Positions 1-9,569 of a stretch of 59,248 nt of DNA are shown one piece after another. The stretch comes from an uncultured Bacteroidales bacterium (lineage in GTDB: Bacteria > Bacteroidota > Bacteroidia > Bacteroidales > Paludibacteraceae): positions 1-59,248 of the forward strand of contig CAIYTJ010000335.1 in NCBI GenBank assembly GCA_903929065.1. The letters are read 5' to 3'. Numbering within the stretch: position 1 is the stretch's first letter; the number at the start of each line of letters is the position of its first letter. The position numbers and the translations under genes were made by a program. A model generated the notes under the pieces. It did no database searches. It saw nothing but the letters and a program-made list of their open reading frames with translations, and had not been told where the DNA came from.

Positions 1-61
1 AATTAAAAATAGTTCTTGTAATAATTGAACTTTCAGTATTAAATAATCATTTCATAAGTAG

Positions 62-69
62 TATCTTTG
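62..69 (+). promoter_or_regulatory. Bacteroidota -7 promoter box for uvrA
   Basis: TATCTTTG fits the TAnnTTTG -7 consensus of Bacteroidota sigma factors. Transcription would start near 75-77, about 20 bases before the GTG at 97. No convincing TTG -33 element is seen at the usual spacing. The box contains a TTG codon at 67 in frame with uvrA, which is therefore unlikely to be the translation start. Confidence 0.55.
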
Positions 70-96
70 CAGGTCCAAAAAATAAAAGAAGAAAAC

Positions 97-2892
97 GTGT
101 CAAAACAGGGAAATATCATTATAAAAGGAGCTCGGGTCCACAACCTGAAAAATATCGATGTAGAAATTCCACGCAATAAATTAGTTGTTATCACCGGACT
201 TTCCGGTTCCGGAAAATCGTCACTTGCATTTGATACACTTTATGCTGAAGGTCAGCGTCGTTACGTTGAAAGTCTTTCGTCTTACGCCCGTCAGTTTCTG
301 GGCCGAATGAGCAAACCCGAAGTCGATTATATAAAAGGAATACCGCCGGCAATTGCCATTGAACAAAAAGTAAATACCCGAAATCCACGTTCCACGGTGG
401 GAACTTCCACCGAAATTTACGAATATATCAAACTTCTTTATGCGCGGATTGGAAAAACCTATTCGCCCATTTCGGGCAATCTGGTTCAAAAACACGAAGC
501 GCAGGATGTGATTGATGCTGCAATGAATTTTCCGGACGGAACAAAGTTGATGGTTTTGACTTCGGTGGTTCCCACAACTGACAGGACTGTGACCGAACAA
601 CTTCAAAGTCTTCAATTACAAGGTTTCAGCCGCGTGGAAGTGGATGGAGAAACACTTCAAATCAGCGAATTGCTGAATAATAAAACGGATTTTGCCAACA
701 AAGAAGTGTTTTTGCTGATTGACCGGTTGGTGGTTGAACATTCGCAAACTGCTATCAGCCGATTGACGGATTCTGTTGAAACTGCATTTTTTGAAGGAAA
801 CGGAGTTTGTCTGTTGAAAGTTTTTGTAGAGAATGAACCCAAATTGCTCTATTTTTCAAAGAAATTTGAGGCTGATGGAATGCATTTTGAAATTCCATCG
901 GTTCACACATTCAGTTTCAACAGTCCGATTGGTGCTTGTCCGACTTGCGAAGGATTCGGAAAAGTGATTGGAATTGATGAAGATTTAGTGGTTCCGAACA
1001 AAACACTTTCCATTTTCGAAGATGCCGTGGTTTGCTGGAAAGGCGAAGTAATGAGCGAATGGAAAAACCAGCTGATTCATTCGGCAGCGAAATTCAATTT
1101 TCCGGTTCACAAACCGTATTATGAACTGACCGACGAACAACGCCAGCTGATTTGGACCGGAAACCGGTATTTCGAAGGACTGAATGCGTTTTTCAAGCAC
1201 TTGGAAGCCAATCAGTATAAAATCCAGTATCGTGTTATGCTGGCGCGTTACCGTGGCAAAACCATTTGTCCCGATTGCAATGGAAGCCGGTTGAAAAAGG
1301 AAGCATCCTACATCAAAATAGATGGAAAATCCATTTCCGAGCTGGTTTTGATGTCAATTTATAAACTTAACGATTTTTTTCAACATATCAATTTAGACGA
1401 ACAGGATGCTGCCATTGCCAAAAGGCTGATGGTTGAAATTACCAACCGAATCAACTTTTTGCTCGATGTCGGCCTGGGTTATCTGACGTTGAACCGTTTG
1501 TCAAATTCTCTTTCAGGTGGTGAAAGTCAGCGCATTAATCTGGCCACTTCGCTGGGAAGCAGTTTGGTCGGTTCGTTGTATATTCTGGACGAACCAAGTA
1601 TCGGGCTTCATTCCCGCGACACTCATTTGCTGATAAAAGTGTTGAAACAACTTCGTGATTTGGGAAATACGGTGGTTGTGGTGGAACACGACGAAGAAAT
1701 CATGCGTGCTGCTGATTATCTGATTGATATTGGGCCAAATGCAGGAAGGTTGGGTGGAAAAATTGTATATAACGGAACTCTCGATTCGATTTCTGAAAAC
1801 CCTGATTTTGAAAATTCCTATACACTGAAATACTTATTGGGAAAGGAACAAATTGATATTCCAATTCACCGACGGAAATGGAATAATTACATTGAAGTGC
1901 TTGGAGCGCGCGAAAATAACCTGAAAGGAATCAATGTCAAATTCCCGTTAAATGTGATGACGGTTGTAACCGGTGTGAGCGGTTCTGGGAAATCGTCGCT
2001 GGTACGAAATGTGTTTTATGCGGCTTTGAAAAAACATTACGGCGGCGTGGCCGACCGAACCGGACAATTTGGAACGCTGAAAGGCAGTATGCATCTGGCA
2101 AAAGACATCGAATTTGTTGATCAAAACCCGATTGGTCGTTCTTCTCGCTCCAATCCGGTGACTTATATTAAAGCATATGACGAAATCCGTAAACTTTTTG
2201 CTGATCAGCAACTTTCGAAGCAAATGAATTATTCGGCTTCCCATTTTTCGTTTAATACCGAAGGTGGTCGTTGCGAAGAATGTCAGGGCGAAGGAACGGT
2301 AACGGTGGAAATGCAGTTTATGGCCGATTTAGTGCTGGAGTGTGAACATTGCCATGGGAAACGATTCAAACAGGACATTCTGGATGTTCATTATAAAGAT
2401 GTCAATATTTTTGATGTGCTGGAGATGACAGTCAATCAGGCGATTGAGTTTTTTAGCGCTCAAACCGGAAATACAGAAAAGAAAATCGTCAAACGGTTGA
2501 AACCGTTGCAGGATGTTGGTGTTGGCTATGTAAAACTCGGACAATCGAGCAGCACACTTTCGGGTGGTGAAAGTCAGCGAGTGAAATTAGCTTCATTTTT
2601 GGCAAACGAAAAACCCGAACCAACCATTTTTGTGTTCGATGAACCAACCACCGGGCTTCATTTCCATGATATAAAAACATTGCTGAAAGCCTTTGATGCA
2701 TTGATTCTTAAAGGTCATACGGTAATTATAATTGAGCATAATATTGAAGTAATCAAATGTGCTGACCACATAATAGATATCGGTCCCGAAGGTGGCGACA
2801 AAGGCGGAACATTGGTTTTTGAAGGAACTCCGGAAGAAATCAGATTCTGTGAGAATTCCTATACCGGAAAGTTTTTGAAGGAAAAGATATAA
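97..2892 (+). CDS. uvrA: UvrA-type excinuclease ABC subunit A, paralogue with a degenerate first zinc finger
   Basis: DNA damage-recognition ATPase of nucleotide excision repair, acting with UvrB. It has two ABC modules: Walker A GLSGSGKS near residue 35 and GVSGSGKS near 630, each with an LSGGESQR signature and a DEP Walker B. The start is placed at GTG 97 (about 931 residues, the family length) because an upstream in-frame TTG at 67 lies inside the promoter box. The second zinc finger (CEEC...CEHC) and the CPDC element are intact. The first finger keeps only its second CxxC pair (Cys281, Cys284); the partner pair normally about 25 residues earlier is absent from the segment before it. Bacteroidota often carry more than one UvrA, so this may be a specialised paralogue. 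UvrA family membership is certain; the exact role is inferred. Confidence 0.93.
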   Translation: MSKQGNIIIKGARVHNLKNIDVEIPRNKLVVITGLSGSGKSSLAFDTLYAEGQRRYVESLSSYARQFLGRMSKPEVDYIKGIPPAIAIEQKVNTRNPRSTVGTSTEIYEYIKLLYARIGKTYSPISGNLVQKHEAQDVIDAAMNFPDGTKLMVLTSVVPTTDRTVTEQLQSLQLQGFSRVEVDGETLQISELLNNKTDFANKEVFLLIDRLVVEHSQTAISRLTDSVETAFFEGNGVCLLKVFVENEPKLLYFSKKFEADGMHFEIPSVHTFSFNSPIGACPTCEGFGKVIGIDEDLVVPNKTLSIFEDAVVCWKGEVMSEWKNQLIHSAAKFNFPVHKPYYELTDEQRQLIWTGNRYFEGLNAFFKHLEANQYKIQYRVMLARYRGKTICPDCNGSRLKKEASYIKIDGKSISELVLMSIYKLNDFFQHINLDEQDAAIAKRLMVEITNRINFLLDVGLGYLTLNRLSNSLSGGESQRINLATSLGSSLVGSLYILDEPSIGLHSRDTHLLIKVLKQLRDLGNTVVVVEHDEEIMRAADYLIDIGPNAGRLGGKIVYNGTLDSISENPDFENSYTLKYLLGKEQIDIPIHRRKWNNYIEVLGARENNLKGINVKFPLNVMTVVTGVSGSGKSSLVRNVFYAALKKHYGGVADRTGQFGTLKGSMHLAKDIEFVDQNPIGRSSRSNPVTYIKAYDEIRKLFADQQLSKQMNYSASHFSFNTEGGRCEECQGEGTVTVEMQFMADLVLECEHCHGKRFKQDILDVHYKDVNIFDVLEMTVNQAIEFFSAQTGNTEKKIVKRLKPLQDVGVGYVKLGQSSSTLSGGESQRVKLASFLANEKPEPTIFVFDEPTTGLHFHDIKTLLKAFDALILKGHTVIIIEHNIEVIKCADHIIDIGPEGGDKGGTLVFEGTPEEIRFCENSYTGKFLKEKI

Positions 2893-2897
2893 AAAAA

Positions 2898-2932
2898 GAA
2901 GCAGTTTCAATGTGATTTGAAGCTGCTTTTTT
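2898..2932 (+). terminator. Rho-independent terminator after uvrA
   Basis: Inverted arms at 2900-2910 and 2917-2927 form an 11-bp stem with one G-T pair and a six-base loop, followed by a T run to 2932. It starts seven bases after the uvrA stop. Confidence 0.8.
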
Positions 2933-2953
2933 AGTTGATGATTAATCTGAAAT

Positions 2954-3163
2954 TTAATTCATTCCTACTACTTCATAACCAATATTATCAACACAGGTTT
3001 TCAATGTGTCGTAACTAACTTCTTTTGAAAGTGAAAGTTTTGCCGAATTTGAGATTAAATCTACTTTGGCCTCTACTCCGTCAATGGAGTTCAACACTTT
3101 TTCAACCCGTGCGGCGCAATGACCGCAGCTCATTCCTTTTATTTGCAATGTTTTTTCTGACAT
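2954..3163 (-). CDS. copZ: Heavy-metal-associated (HMA) copper chaperone
   Basis: A 69-residue single-domain HMA protein. The metal-binding loop GMSCGHC is at residues 10-16, and the length and beta-alpha-beta pattern match CopZ/Atx1 chaperones. It probably carries Cu(I) in the cytoplasm to the ATPase encoded 24 bases upstream. The two genes share strand and are likely one transcript with copA first. Cd/Zn HMA proteins look alike, so the metal is inferred from the partner. Confidence 0.88.
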   Translation of the reverse strand: MSEKTLQIKGMSCGHCAARVEKVLNSIDGVEAKVDLISNSAKLSLSKEVSYDTLKTCVDNIGYEVVGMN

Positions 3164-3187
3164 AACTAGCTCTATTTAATTGATTTA

Positions 3188-5503
3188 TTATTTAATTGTT
3201 GATTGTGAAACGGTTGGTTTAAACCGCATCAAACGTAAAGCATTCAATACCACAGTTACTGAACTCAAACTCATGGCAGCAGCAGCAAACATTGGATTCA
3301 ATTTCCAATCCAACATGGTATAAAATACACCTGCAGCAAGTGGAATTCCAATAATATTATAAATAAATGCCCAGAATAAATTTTGTTTTATATTCAACAT
3401 AACGGCATTACTGAGTCGGAGCGTGGTAACAGCATCGAGTAAGTCGCTTCTCATCAATACCACATCAGCCGAATCTATGGCAATATCTGTTCCTGCTCCG
3501 ATCGCAATTCCAAGATTAGCTCGTGTAAGCGCTGGTGCATCGTTAATCCCATCACCAATCATGGCAACAATTTTACCTGCAGCTTGTAACCGGGCAATTT
3601 CTTTGTCTTTGTCTTGTGGAAGCACATCAGCAATCACCGTTGAAATACCAAGTTGATGTTGCATGGCGGCAGCTGTTTTGGCATTATCACCTGTGAGCAT
3701 TATAACGTCTATTCCTAACGCTTGTAACTTTTCGATTGCTTCCTTGCTGGTTGCTTTTAATACATCTGCAACTGCAATGACGCCCAGAATTTCAGTATCA
3801 CAGGCAATAAAAAATGGGGTTTTTCCTTCATCGGCAAGTTTATCGGCCAATGGTTCAAAATCGAGCAAATTTACTTTGCGGTCAATCATTAATTTCAGAT
3901 TTCCGGCCACATAATTTTTTTCATTTATAATGCCTTCAATACCCAAGCCTGCAATTGCCTGAAAGTTTTCAATGGAGTGAAGTTTGATTTTTAGTTCTTT
4001 TGCTTTGACTAAAATGGCTTCTGCCAATGGGTGTTCAGATGGTTCTTCCAACGAAGCTGCAATTTCCAACAAATGCTTTTCAGTAACCGTTTTTGCTGTA
4101 AAAATATTCGTTACACGTGGTTTTCCTTCGGTCAAAGTACCTGTTTTATCCAAAACAACCGTATCAATTTTGTTTGCCATTTGAAGTGATTCGGCCGATT
4201 TAATAAGAATTCCGTGTTCGGCACCTTTTCCGGTACCAACCATAATGGCAACGGGAGTGGCCAAACCAAGTGCACAAGGACAGGAAATAACCAATACCGC
4301 AATACCCATTGAAAGTGCAAAAGCAAAATCGAGATGCATTTCCGGATTATGCTTTGCAAAGTAGCTCCAGAAAATGGTTGAGATAATTGCAATCAAAATA
4401 ACAACAGGCACAAAAATACTGCTTATTTTGTCTGCCAGTTTGGAAATCGGAGCTTTGGAGGAAGCAGCATCTTCGACTAATTGTATAATTTGGGAAAGTG
4501 TGGTGTCATTTCCGATTTTAGTTGCCTTAATGGTAAAAACACCTGATTTATTAACACTTGCTGAAAGCACGGTATCACCTTTTTGTTTGAAAACGGGAAT
4601 ACTTTCTCCCGTCAGCGCCGATTCATCAACCGAAGAATTTCCACTAATAATAATTCCATCTACCGGGACACGTTGTCCGGGACGAACTACCACCATTTCG
4701 TTCAGTTCAACCTCTTCAACCGGAACTTCCATCTCGATTTTATTACGCATAACATTTGCTGTTTTAGGCGATAAGTCCATCAAGTGCGTAATAGCATCCG
4801 AAGTTCGGCTTTTTGATTTCGCTTCAAGGTATTTTCCAAGAGTAATCAATGTAAGAATTGTTCCGGCTGATTCAAAATATAAATCATCCATGTACCTGCT
4901 AACCGTTACCAAATATCCATGCCGCAATGCAAATGAGATGCGAAAAAGTGCATATAAACCATATAAGATGGCCGCTGATGAACCCATGGCTATAAGCGAA
5001 TCCATATTCGGTGAAAGTTTTATCAGCGATTTGAACCCGTTTATAAAGTAATTACGATTATTATAAACAATAGGCAACAACAGCCAAAACTGAAGAAAAG
5101 CATAATAAAAACTATATTCAATTGTATGCAAGACTGCGGGATAAGGTAACCCGAGCATATGGCCCATCGAAACATACAACAAGGGAATTAAAAATGCGAC
5201 AGAAATGATTAAATGATATTTCATTTTTTTCTGCTCTTCGAGAATATAATCTATTTTCGAACCAGACTTGGAAGCCGAATTTACTACAATATGACGAACA
5301 TGAGCCTCATAACCAGCCATTTCAACCGATTTTTCAATCATATCGGTTGTAAGATGTAAATCATCAAAATCTACCACCATGCTATTTGTCAACAAATTAA
5401 CATTTACTGATTTTACCGCTGGGAGTTTTCCAACATTTTTTTCAATATTGGCAACACAAGCGGCACATGACATACCTGTAACATCAAATTTTTCGATTTT
5501 CAT
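3188..5503 (-). CDS. copA: Copper-translocating P1B-type ATPase
   Basis: Inner-membrane ATP-driven Cu(I) exporter of 771 residues. It has one N-terminal HMA domain (GMSCAAC near residue 10), paired transmembrane helices, the actuator motif TGES, the metal-site CPC motif (SCPCALGLATP), phosphorylation motif DKTGTLT, the HP motif (SEHPLAEA) and the hinge GDGINDAP. The CPC motif and HMA type point to Cu(I) rather than Zn/Cd. It is followed by copZ. Only one HMA domain is present, which is common in this phylum. No copper-responsive regulator gene lies beside it. Confidence 0.93.
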   Translation of the reverse strand: MKIEKFDVTGMSCAACVANIEKNVGKLPAVKSVNVNLLTNSMVVDFDDLHLTTDMIEKSVEMAGYEAHVRHIVVNSASKSGSKIDYILEEQKKMKYHLIISVAFLIPLLYVSMGHMLGLPYPAVLHTIEYSFYYAFLQFWLLLPIVYNNRNYFINGFKSLIKLSPNMDSLIAMGSSAAILYGLYALFRISFALRHGYLVTVSRYMDDLYFESAGTILTLITLGKYLEAKSKSRTSDAITHLMDLSPKTANVMRNKIEMEVPVEEVELNEMVVVRPGQRVPVDGIIISGNSSVDESALTGESIPVFKQKGDTVLSASVNKSGVFTIKATKIGNDTTLSQIIQLVEDAASSKAPISKLADKISSIFVPVVILIAIISTIFWSYFAKHNPEMHLDFAFALSMGIAVLVISCPCALGLATPVAIMVGTGKGAEHGILIKSAESLQMANKIDTVVLDKTGTLTEGKPRVTNIFTAKTVTEKHLLEIAASLEEPSEHPLAEAILVKAKELKIKLHSIENFQAIAGLGIEGIINEKNYVAGNLKLMIDRKVNLLDFEPLADKLADEGKTPFFIACDTEILGVIAVADVLKATSKEAIEKLQALGIDVIMLTGDNAKTAAAMQHQLGISTVIADVLPQDKDKEIARLQAAGKIVAMIGDGINDAPALTRANLGIAIGAGTDIAIDSADVVLMRSDLLDAVTTLRLSNAVMLNIKQNLFWAFIYNIIGIPLAAGVFYTMLDWKLNPMFAAAAMSLSSVTVVLNALRLMRFKPTVSQSTIK

Positions 5504-5626
5504 TTGACCGGATTAAGTTTGTACATAAAAAAACAGTTTTCAAAACATTAAGTTCAATCGGTTTTGATAGGTCTTGCAAGTTTAGCCAATTTTTTTGTCA
5601 CTACAAAATAAATGAGCTGTTTTTAC

Positions 5627-5634
5627 TACCTTTG
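5627..5634 (+). promoter_or_regulatory. -7 promoter box for the ThrE-type exporter pair
   Basis: TACCTTTG matches TAnnTTTG and lies 33 bases before the ATG at 5668, giving an expected start of transcription near 5640. No clear -33 TTG is seen. Confidence 0.5.
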
Positions 5635-5667
5635 CAGCCTGATTTGAATGTTTATTTGTAAAAAAAC

Positions 5668-6459
5668 ATGAAAGAGAATATAAATCCTAACGAACCTAAT
5701 ATCCAGGAAATTGCCGATTTACTGACGGATATTGCAGCCGAGTTAATGACAGCGGGTGCCCATACTATGCGGATAATCCAGAACATATCACGCATGGCCG
5801 GAAAATTCGGGTATTTCATAGAGCTTTCTGTTTTTCAACAAAGCATAATGATGACCATAACACATAAAGAAGATTCATCAAACCGGATAACATTAATTAA
5901 AAAAGCAAGATCACTTGTTTTGAATTTTACCATAGTTTCCGACCTGAGCGCATTAAGTTGGGACACTTTTGATAAGGACTTAACGTTCGACGAAATAAAG
6001 ATTCGGTATCATGAAGTAGTTACTCAAAAACGTATGTCGCGGTGGCTGGTATTAATATTGGTGGGTTGTGCCAATGCAGCTTTTTGTGCCCTATTCAAAG
6101 GCGACTTATACGCTATCGGACTTGTTTTCGGTGCTACCATTGTAGGTTTTTATTTGCGTCAAGAGATGATAAAAAAGCACATTAATCATTTGATTGTTTT
6201 TACTACAAGCGCTTTTGTGGCTTCATTAATAGCAGGATTGGGTTATGTTTTTCATTTAGGAAGCACACCTGAAGTGGCTTTGGCATCAAGTGTCCTATAT
6301 CTTATTCCGGGTGTGCCGCTGATTAATTCTATTTTAGATATTATTGAAGGACATGTTTTGACCGGAATAGCACGGCTCGTGAATGCCACCAGCTTAATAG
6401 TTTGTATCGCTATCGGATTGTTTTCATCTATGCTCATTTTAGGTCTCGAAAAATTATGA
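5668..6459 (+). CDS. ThrE-family threonine/serine exporter, N-terminal subunit
   Basis: A 263-residue protein of the DUF1212/ThrE family. The soluble N-terminal part (about residues 10-120) has the typical AELMTAGAHTMRI segment. About five hydrophobic helices follow (residues about 125-262). In Corynebacterium ThrE the DUF1212 and DUF3815 halves are fused and export L-threonine and L-serine; here they are separate genes with stop and start overlapping (ATGA at 6456-6459), so translation is probably coupled. Function is assigned by family; the substrate was not tested here. Confidence 0.85.
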   Translation: MKENINPNEPNIQEIADLLTDIAAELMTAGAHTMRIIQNISRMAGKFGYFIELSVFQQSIMMTITHKEDSSNRITLIKKARSLVLNFTIVSDLSALSWDTFDKDLTFDEIKIRYHEVVTQKRMSRWLVLILVGCANAAFCALFKGDLYAIGLVFGATIVGFYLRQEMIKKHINHLIVFTTSAFVASLIAGLGYVFHLGSTPEVALASSVLYLIPGVPLINSILDIIEGHVLTGIARLVNATSLIVCIAIGLFSSMLILGLEKL

Positions 6460-6950
6460 TAAGCACTGAATTTCTTTGTTTGATATTAATTGATGGATTA
6501 TTGGCAGCCATTGCTTCCATTGGTTTTGCTGTTATTTCGAATCCTTCGCGAAAGGCTATCGCTGTTTCAGCATTGCTGGCTGCTTTTGGACATGGGTTGC
6601 GTTTTGCATTAATAAAATCGGGATTGGAAATATGGCTGGCAACATTCGTGGCGGCTTCCTGTATCGGATTATTGAGTATCTGGTTTGCGCGGATTATTCA
6701 TTGTCCGGCCGAAGTATTCTCGTTTCCTTCGTTGTTGCCCATGATTCCCGGGTTGTTTGCCTACCGCACTATTCTTGGATTAATCAAATTTCTGCAATGC
6801 ACCGATGCTACAAAAGCGCAGGGTTTTATGATGGATTTTTTCCGGAATGGACTCACTACCACGTTTATTCTTTTTGCATTAGTGGTTGGCGTATCGTTGC
6901 CGGTACTTTTCTTTCCTAAGCTTTCGTTTTCGGTAACCAGGAAATATTGA
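6456..6950 (+). CDS. ThrE-family threonine/serine exporter, C-terminal subunit (DUF3815-type)
   Basis: A 164-residue membrane protein made almost entirely of hydrophobic segments, corresponding to the second half of fused ThrE exporters. The ATG at 6456 overlaps the preceding stop by four bases, a classic coupled start. An earlier in-frame ATG at 6402 would add 18 charged residues inside the previous gene and is less likely. It probably forms one inner-membrane carrier with the upstream subunit. Confidence 0.83.
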   Translation: MISTEFLCLILIDGLLAAIASIGFAVISNPSRKAIAVSALLAAFGHGLRFALIKSGLEIWLATFVAASCIGLLSIWFARIIHCPAEVFSFPSLLPMIPGLFAYRTILGLIKFLQCTDATKAQGFMMDFFRNGLTTTFILFALVVGVSLPVLFFPKLSFSVTRKY

Positions 6951-6990
6951 ATTTGATTCCAAAAAAATAAAAACAAGGCAGATTTCACCC

Positions 6991-9420
6991 TCATTTACTC
7001 AAAATCTTAAACCTGCGCTTTACAATATTTCCTTCTTCGTCCTCCACTGTCAGGATATGATCGCCCATGGCAGGTGAAACCTCAATTTTGTGTGTTCCTT
7101 TGGTTTGGGTAATATAATCTTTGTCGATATGCCAGAACAGAACCGCATTCGGGTTGCGATGCACGGCTTCAAAAATAAGCATACCCTCTTCCTCATCTAC
7201 TCCTTTGGGAATATAAAAGGCCGAATTGTTGTCGGGTTCCAGAATATCAATCACATGTTCGCGCTGCGGCTGGCAACCTTTCATATAAGGTGGCAACTGG
7301 GTATATTCCGGATGGTACTTCCGGTAAAAATACTCCTGCGATGGCGGTAATACAAACCACGAAGCAATATGCATACTTCCAACCGGATAACACTGGCCGG
7401 TAACCCGGTATGTCTCGGTGGAATCAAGAAAAACAGCCTGATGAAACGGACAGGCTTTAACCCGGTTTCCCCGCTTGGGAACATATAACGTGTCGGCTTC
7501 ACAACGGTCGGTGGCACGAAAACCGCTTTGGCGGCAAACTCCGATTCGCTCCATATCCGAACGGGGCTCTTCAAACCACTTTGTGGGGTTCAGGAATTTA
7601 AAAATCTCAAACATCACAGGAGCTGCATGCGTAACTCCGGTAAGTCCGGGGCGCCCTTCCCCCGTGGAATTGCCCACCCATACCCCAACGGTGTATTGTG
7701 GTGTTACTCCAACAGCCCATGCATCGCGCGAGCCAAAACTCGTACCCGTTTTCCAACCGATTTTATGCGTGGAGGCAAAATAGTCCCAACCCATCTCGCC
7801 CCACGGACGGTTTACAGTGGAGAGTGCATCCAACGTGCACCAGACAGCTCCTGCACTGAGTTTGGATTGATCGGTTAATTCGGGTTTTTCCACGTTTTTA
7901 TCGAACAGATAATGCGCTTTGCGGTAATCGTTGGCATCGTACTTTCCATAATTATCACCATACGATAAAAGTGAACGACCAAGCGCGGCATACATGGACG
8001 TGGTTTCGTAAAGGCTTACCTCTGCGCCTCCAAGTATAAGCGCCAACCCGTAATAGGATGGCGGTTGGGTGATGGTCGTGAAACCTAAGTTCCGTAATAC
8101 ACTATGAAACTTATCGACTCCATACTGTTCAAGTTCCCTTACCGCCGGAATGTTCAGCGAATGTGCCAATGCCAGGCTGGCAGGTACAGCACCTTCATAG
8201 GTTTTTTCAAAATTCTCCGGAGCATATCCACCAAAGCGTGTGGGAATATCAGCTACCAGCGAGTTAGGCAGCAATTCGCCATCGTTCAGCATAGAGGCAT
8301 ACAAAAACGGTTTTAAAATACTCCCGGAGCTGCGGACAGAAACCACATTATCCACATATTGTTCCTTTTTCTGGTCGGGAATTTCGGCATTACCCACATA
8401 AGCCAGTATTTCTCCGGTCTTTGTGTTTAAAACAAGTACGGCAATATTGTTGATATAGTTCTCCGAGTAATAACGGGCAAACTTGGTGGCCACACCCGTG
8501 GCAAATTGCTGTGTTTTGGTATCCAGGGTAGTGGTAATCCGCTTACCGGCAAAGCCATCGTTTACGGCTTTCTCCAGCAAATGGGATGCAAGTTGCGGCA
8601 ATGCCTGCGGTTTGGAGGGCAATGGTTCCGATTTGGCCAGTTCGCAGGTATTTTTGTCTATAATCTTTAGCCGGTGAAGCTTATCCAGTAACCTGTTGCG
8701 TTTTTTCAGGAAAATGTCGTGGTTCTTTCCCGGAAAAACAAGCGCCGGAGCATTCGGCAGAACGGCAAGTGCAGCCGTTTCGCCCCACGAAAGCCGATTG
8801 GCGGGGCGGTTGTAGTACCTCCACGAAGCAGCTTCCAGACCAATGACGTTTCCGCCAAAAGGAGCATGCGAAACATACAGATTCATAATCTCCTTTTTAC
8901 TGTAACCCAGTTCGAGTCGTACAGCCAGCACCATTTCTATTACCTTTGAGAAAAAGTTCCGGTTTTGCGCATTCCGGCTCAGGCGGATAACCTGCATACT
9001 CAGGGTACTTCCCCCGCTGACTACCCGGCCTTTGTGGATATATTGTACCAAAGCACGCCCGATGGAAACGGGATTTACGCCCGGATGATACGGGAAATAC
9101 TCATCTTCAAAACAACGAATGGATTCCCTGAATTTTACAGGTACGGTATCCGGCATTGGAAACCGCCACTGGTAATCGGGAGCTATACGTGCCGACAGAA
9201 AATTCCCGTTCCGGTCATCAATAATGGTGGAATAGGAAGTATTGAACAAAGGTTTGGGTAAGGAGAAATAAAACCAACCCAACAAGACCGAACTTACACA
9301 CACTATCCAGAAACGTGGTTTCGGATACTGCAGGCGGTGCTTTATGCACCAGCGCTTAAAGGCTTCAAAAGCCTTTAATGCAGTGGTTTTGAGGTTGGGG
9401 TAATCTATGCTGAGGGACAT
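6991..9420 (-). CDS. pbpC: Penicillin-binding protein 1C (bifunctional glycosyltransferase/transpeptidase)
   Basis: An 809-residue peptidoglycan synthase. A cytoplasmic tail is followed by one transmembrane anchor (about residues 37-54). The GT51 glycosyltransferase domain has catalytic Glu105 in FEDEYFPYHPGV and GGSTLSMQ at 136-143. The transpeptidase domain has SxxK at Ser367-Lys370, SLN at 421-423 and KTGT further on. A cysteine-containing C-terminal extension of the BiPBP_C type follows. It lies downstream of the alpha-2-macroglobulin gene on the same strand, the pairing also seen in E. coli (yfhM-pbpC). Confidence 0.93.
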   Translation of the reverse strand: MSLSIDYPNLKTTALKAFEAFKRWCIKHRLQYPKPRFWIVCVSSVLLGWFYFSLPKPLFNTSYSTIIDDRNGNFLSARIAPDYQWRFPMPDTVPVKFRESIRCFEDEYFPYHPGVNPVSIGRALVQYIHKGRVVSGGSTLSMQVIRLSRNAQNRNFFSKVIEMVLAVRLELGYSKKEIMNLYVSHAPFGGNVIGLEAASWRYYNRPANRLSWGETAALAVLPNAPALVFPGKNHDIFLKKRNRLLDKLHRLKIIDKNTCELAKSEPLPSKPQALPQLASHLLEKAVNDGFAGKRITTTLDTKTQQFATGVATKFARYYSENYINNIAVLVLNTKTGEILAYVGNAEIPDQKKEQYVDNVVSVRSSGSILKPFLYASMLNDGELLPNSLVADIPTRFGGYAPENFEKTYEGAVPASLALAHSLNIPAVRELEQYGVDKFHSVLRNLGFTTITQPPSYYGLALILGGAEVSLYETTSMYAALGRSLLSYGDNYGKYDANDYRKAHYLFDKNVEKPELTDQSKLSAGAVWCTLDALSTVNRPWGEMGWDYFASTHKIGWKTGTSFGSRDAWAVGVTPQYTVGVWVGNSTGEGRPGLTGVTHAAPVMFEIFKFLNPTKWFEEPRSDMERIGVCRQSGFRATDRCEADTLYVPKRGNRVKACPFHQAVFLDSTETYRVTGQCYPVGSMHIASWFVLPPSQEYFYRKYHPEYTQLPPYMKGCQPQREHVIDILEPDNNSAFYIPKGVDEEEGMLIFEAVHRNPNAVLFWHIDKDYITQTKGTHKIEVSPAMGDHILTVEDEEGNIVKRRFKILSK

Positions 9421-9441
9421 TAATGGTGATTTGTTCTTGTT

Positions 9442-9535
9442 GAACCCCTCCGGGGTTCTTTGTTATTTTGTGTGTTCATCCCCCGGTTACGTTTCACTCA
9501 CCGGGGGTTATTCACATTATATCCCTTCGGGATAT
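9442..9535. repeat. REP-like cluster of three palindromes between the A2M and pbpC genes
   Basis: Three hairpins follow one another: GAACCCC/GGGGTTC (9442-9458), CCCCCGG/CCGGGGG (9480-9507) and ATATCCC/GGGATAT (9519-9535). The first is close to a hairpin at 45329-45344. Such GC-rich palindrome strings are typical of mobile REP-type elements in Bacteroidota. They occupy the gap between the A2M stop and the pbpC start. Confidence 0.6.
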
Positions 9536-9569
9536 TTTTTGCAATCTTTTCTACTTTCCTCTAACTTTC

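Noticed and set aside
67..96. TTG start for uvrA at 67 and the similar TTG at 29159 for the MocR gene
   Set aside because: Both codons lie in the TAnnTTTG box, upstream of the predicted transcript start.
4374..5051. A 225-codon plus-strand frame inside copA
   Set aside because: It is antisense to the actuator and membrane region of a complete P-type ATPase; the Ser/Thr-rich translation is typical of a shadow frame.
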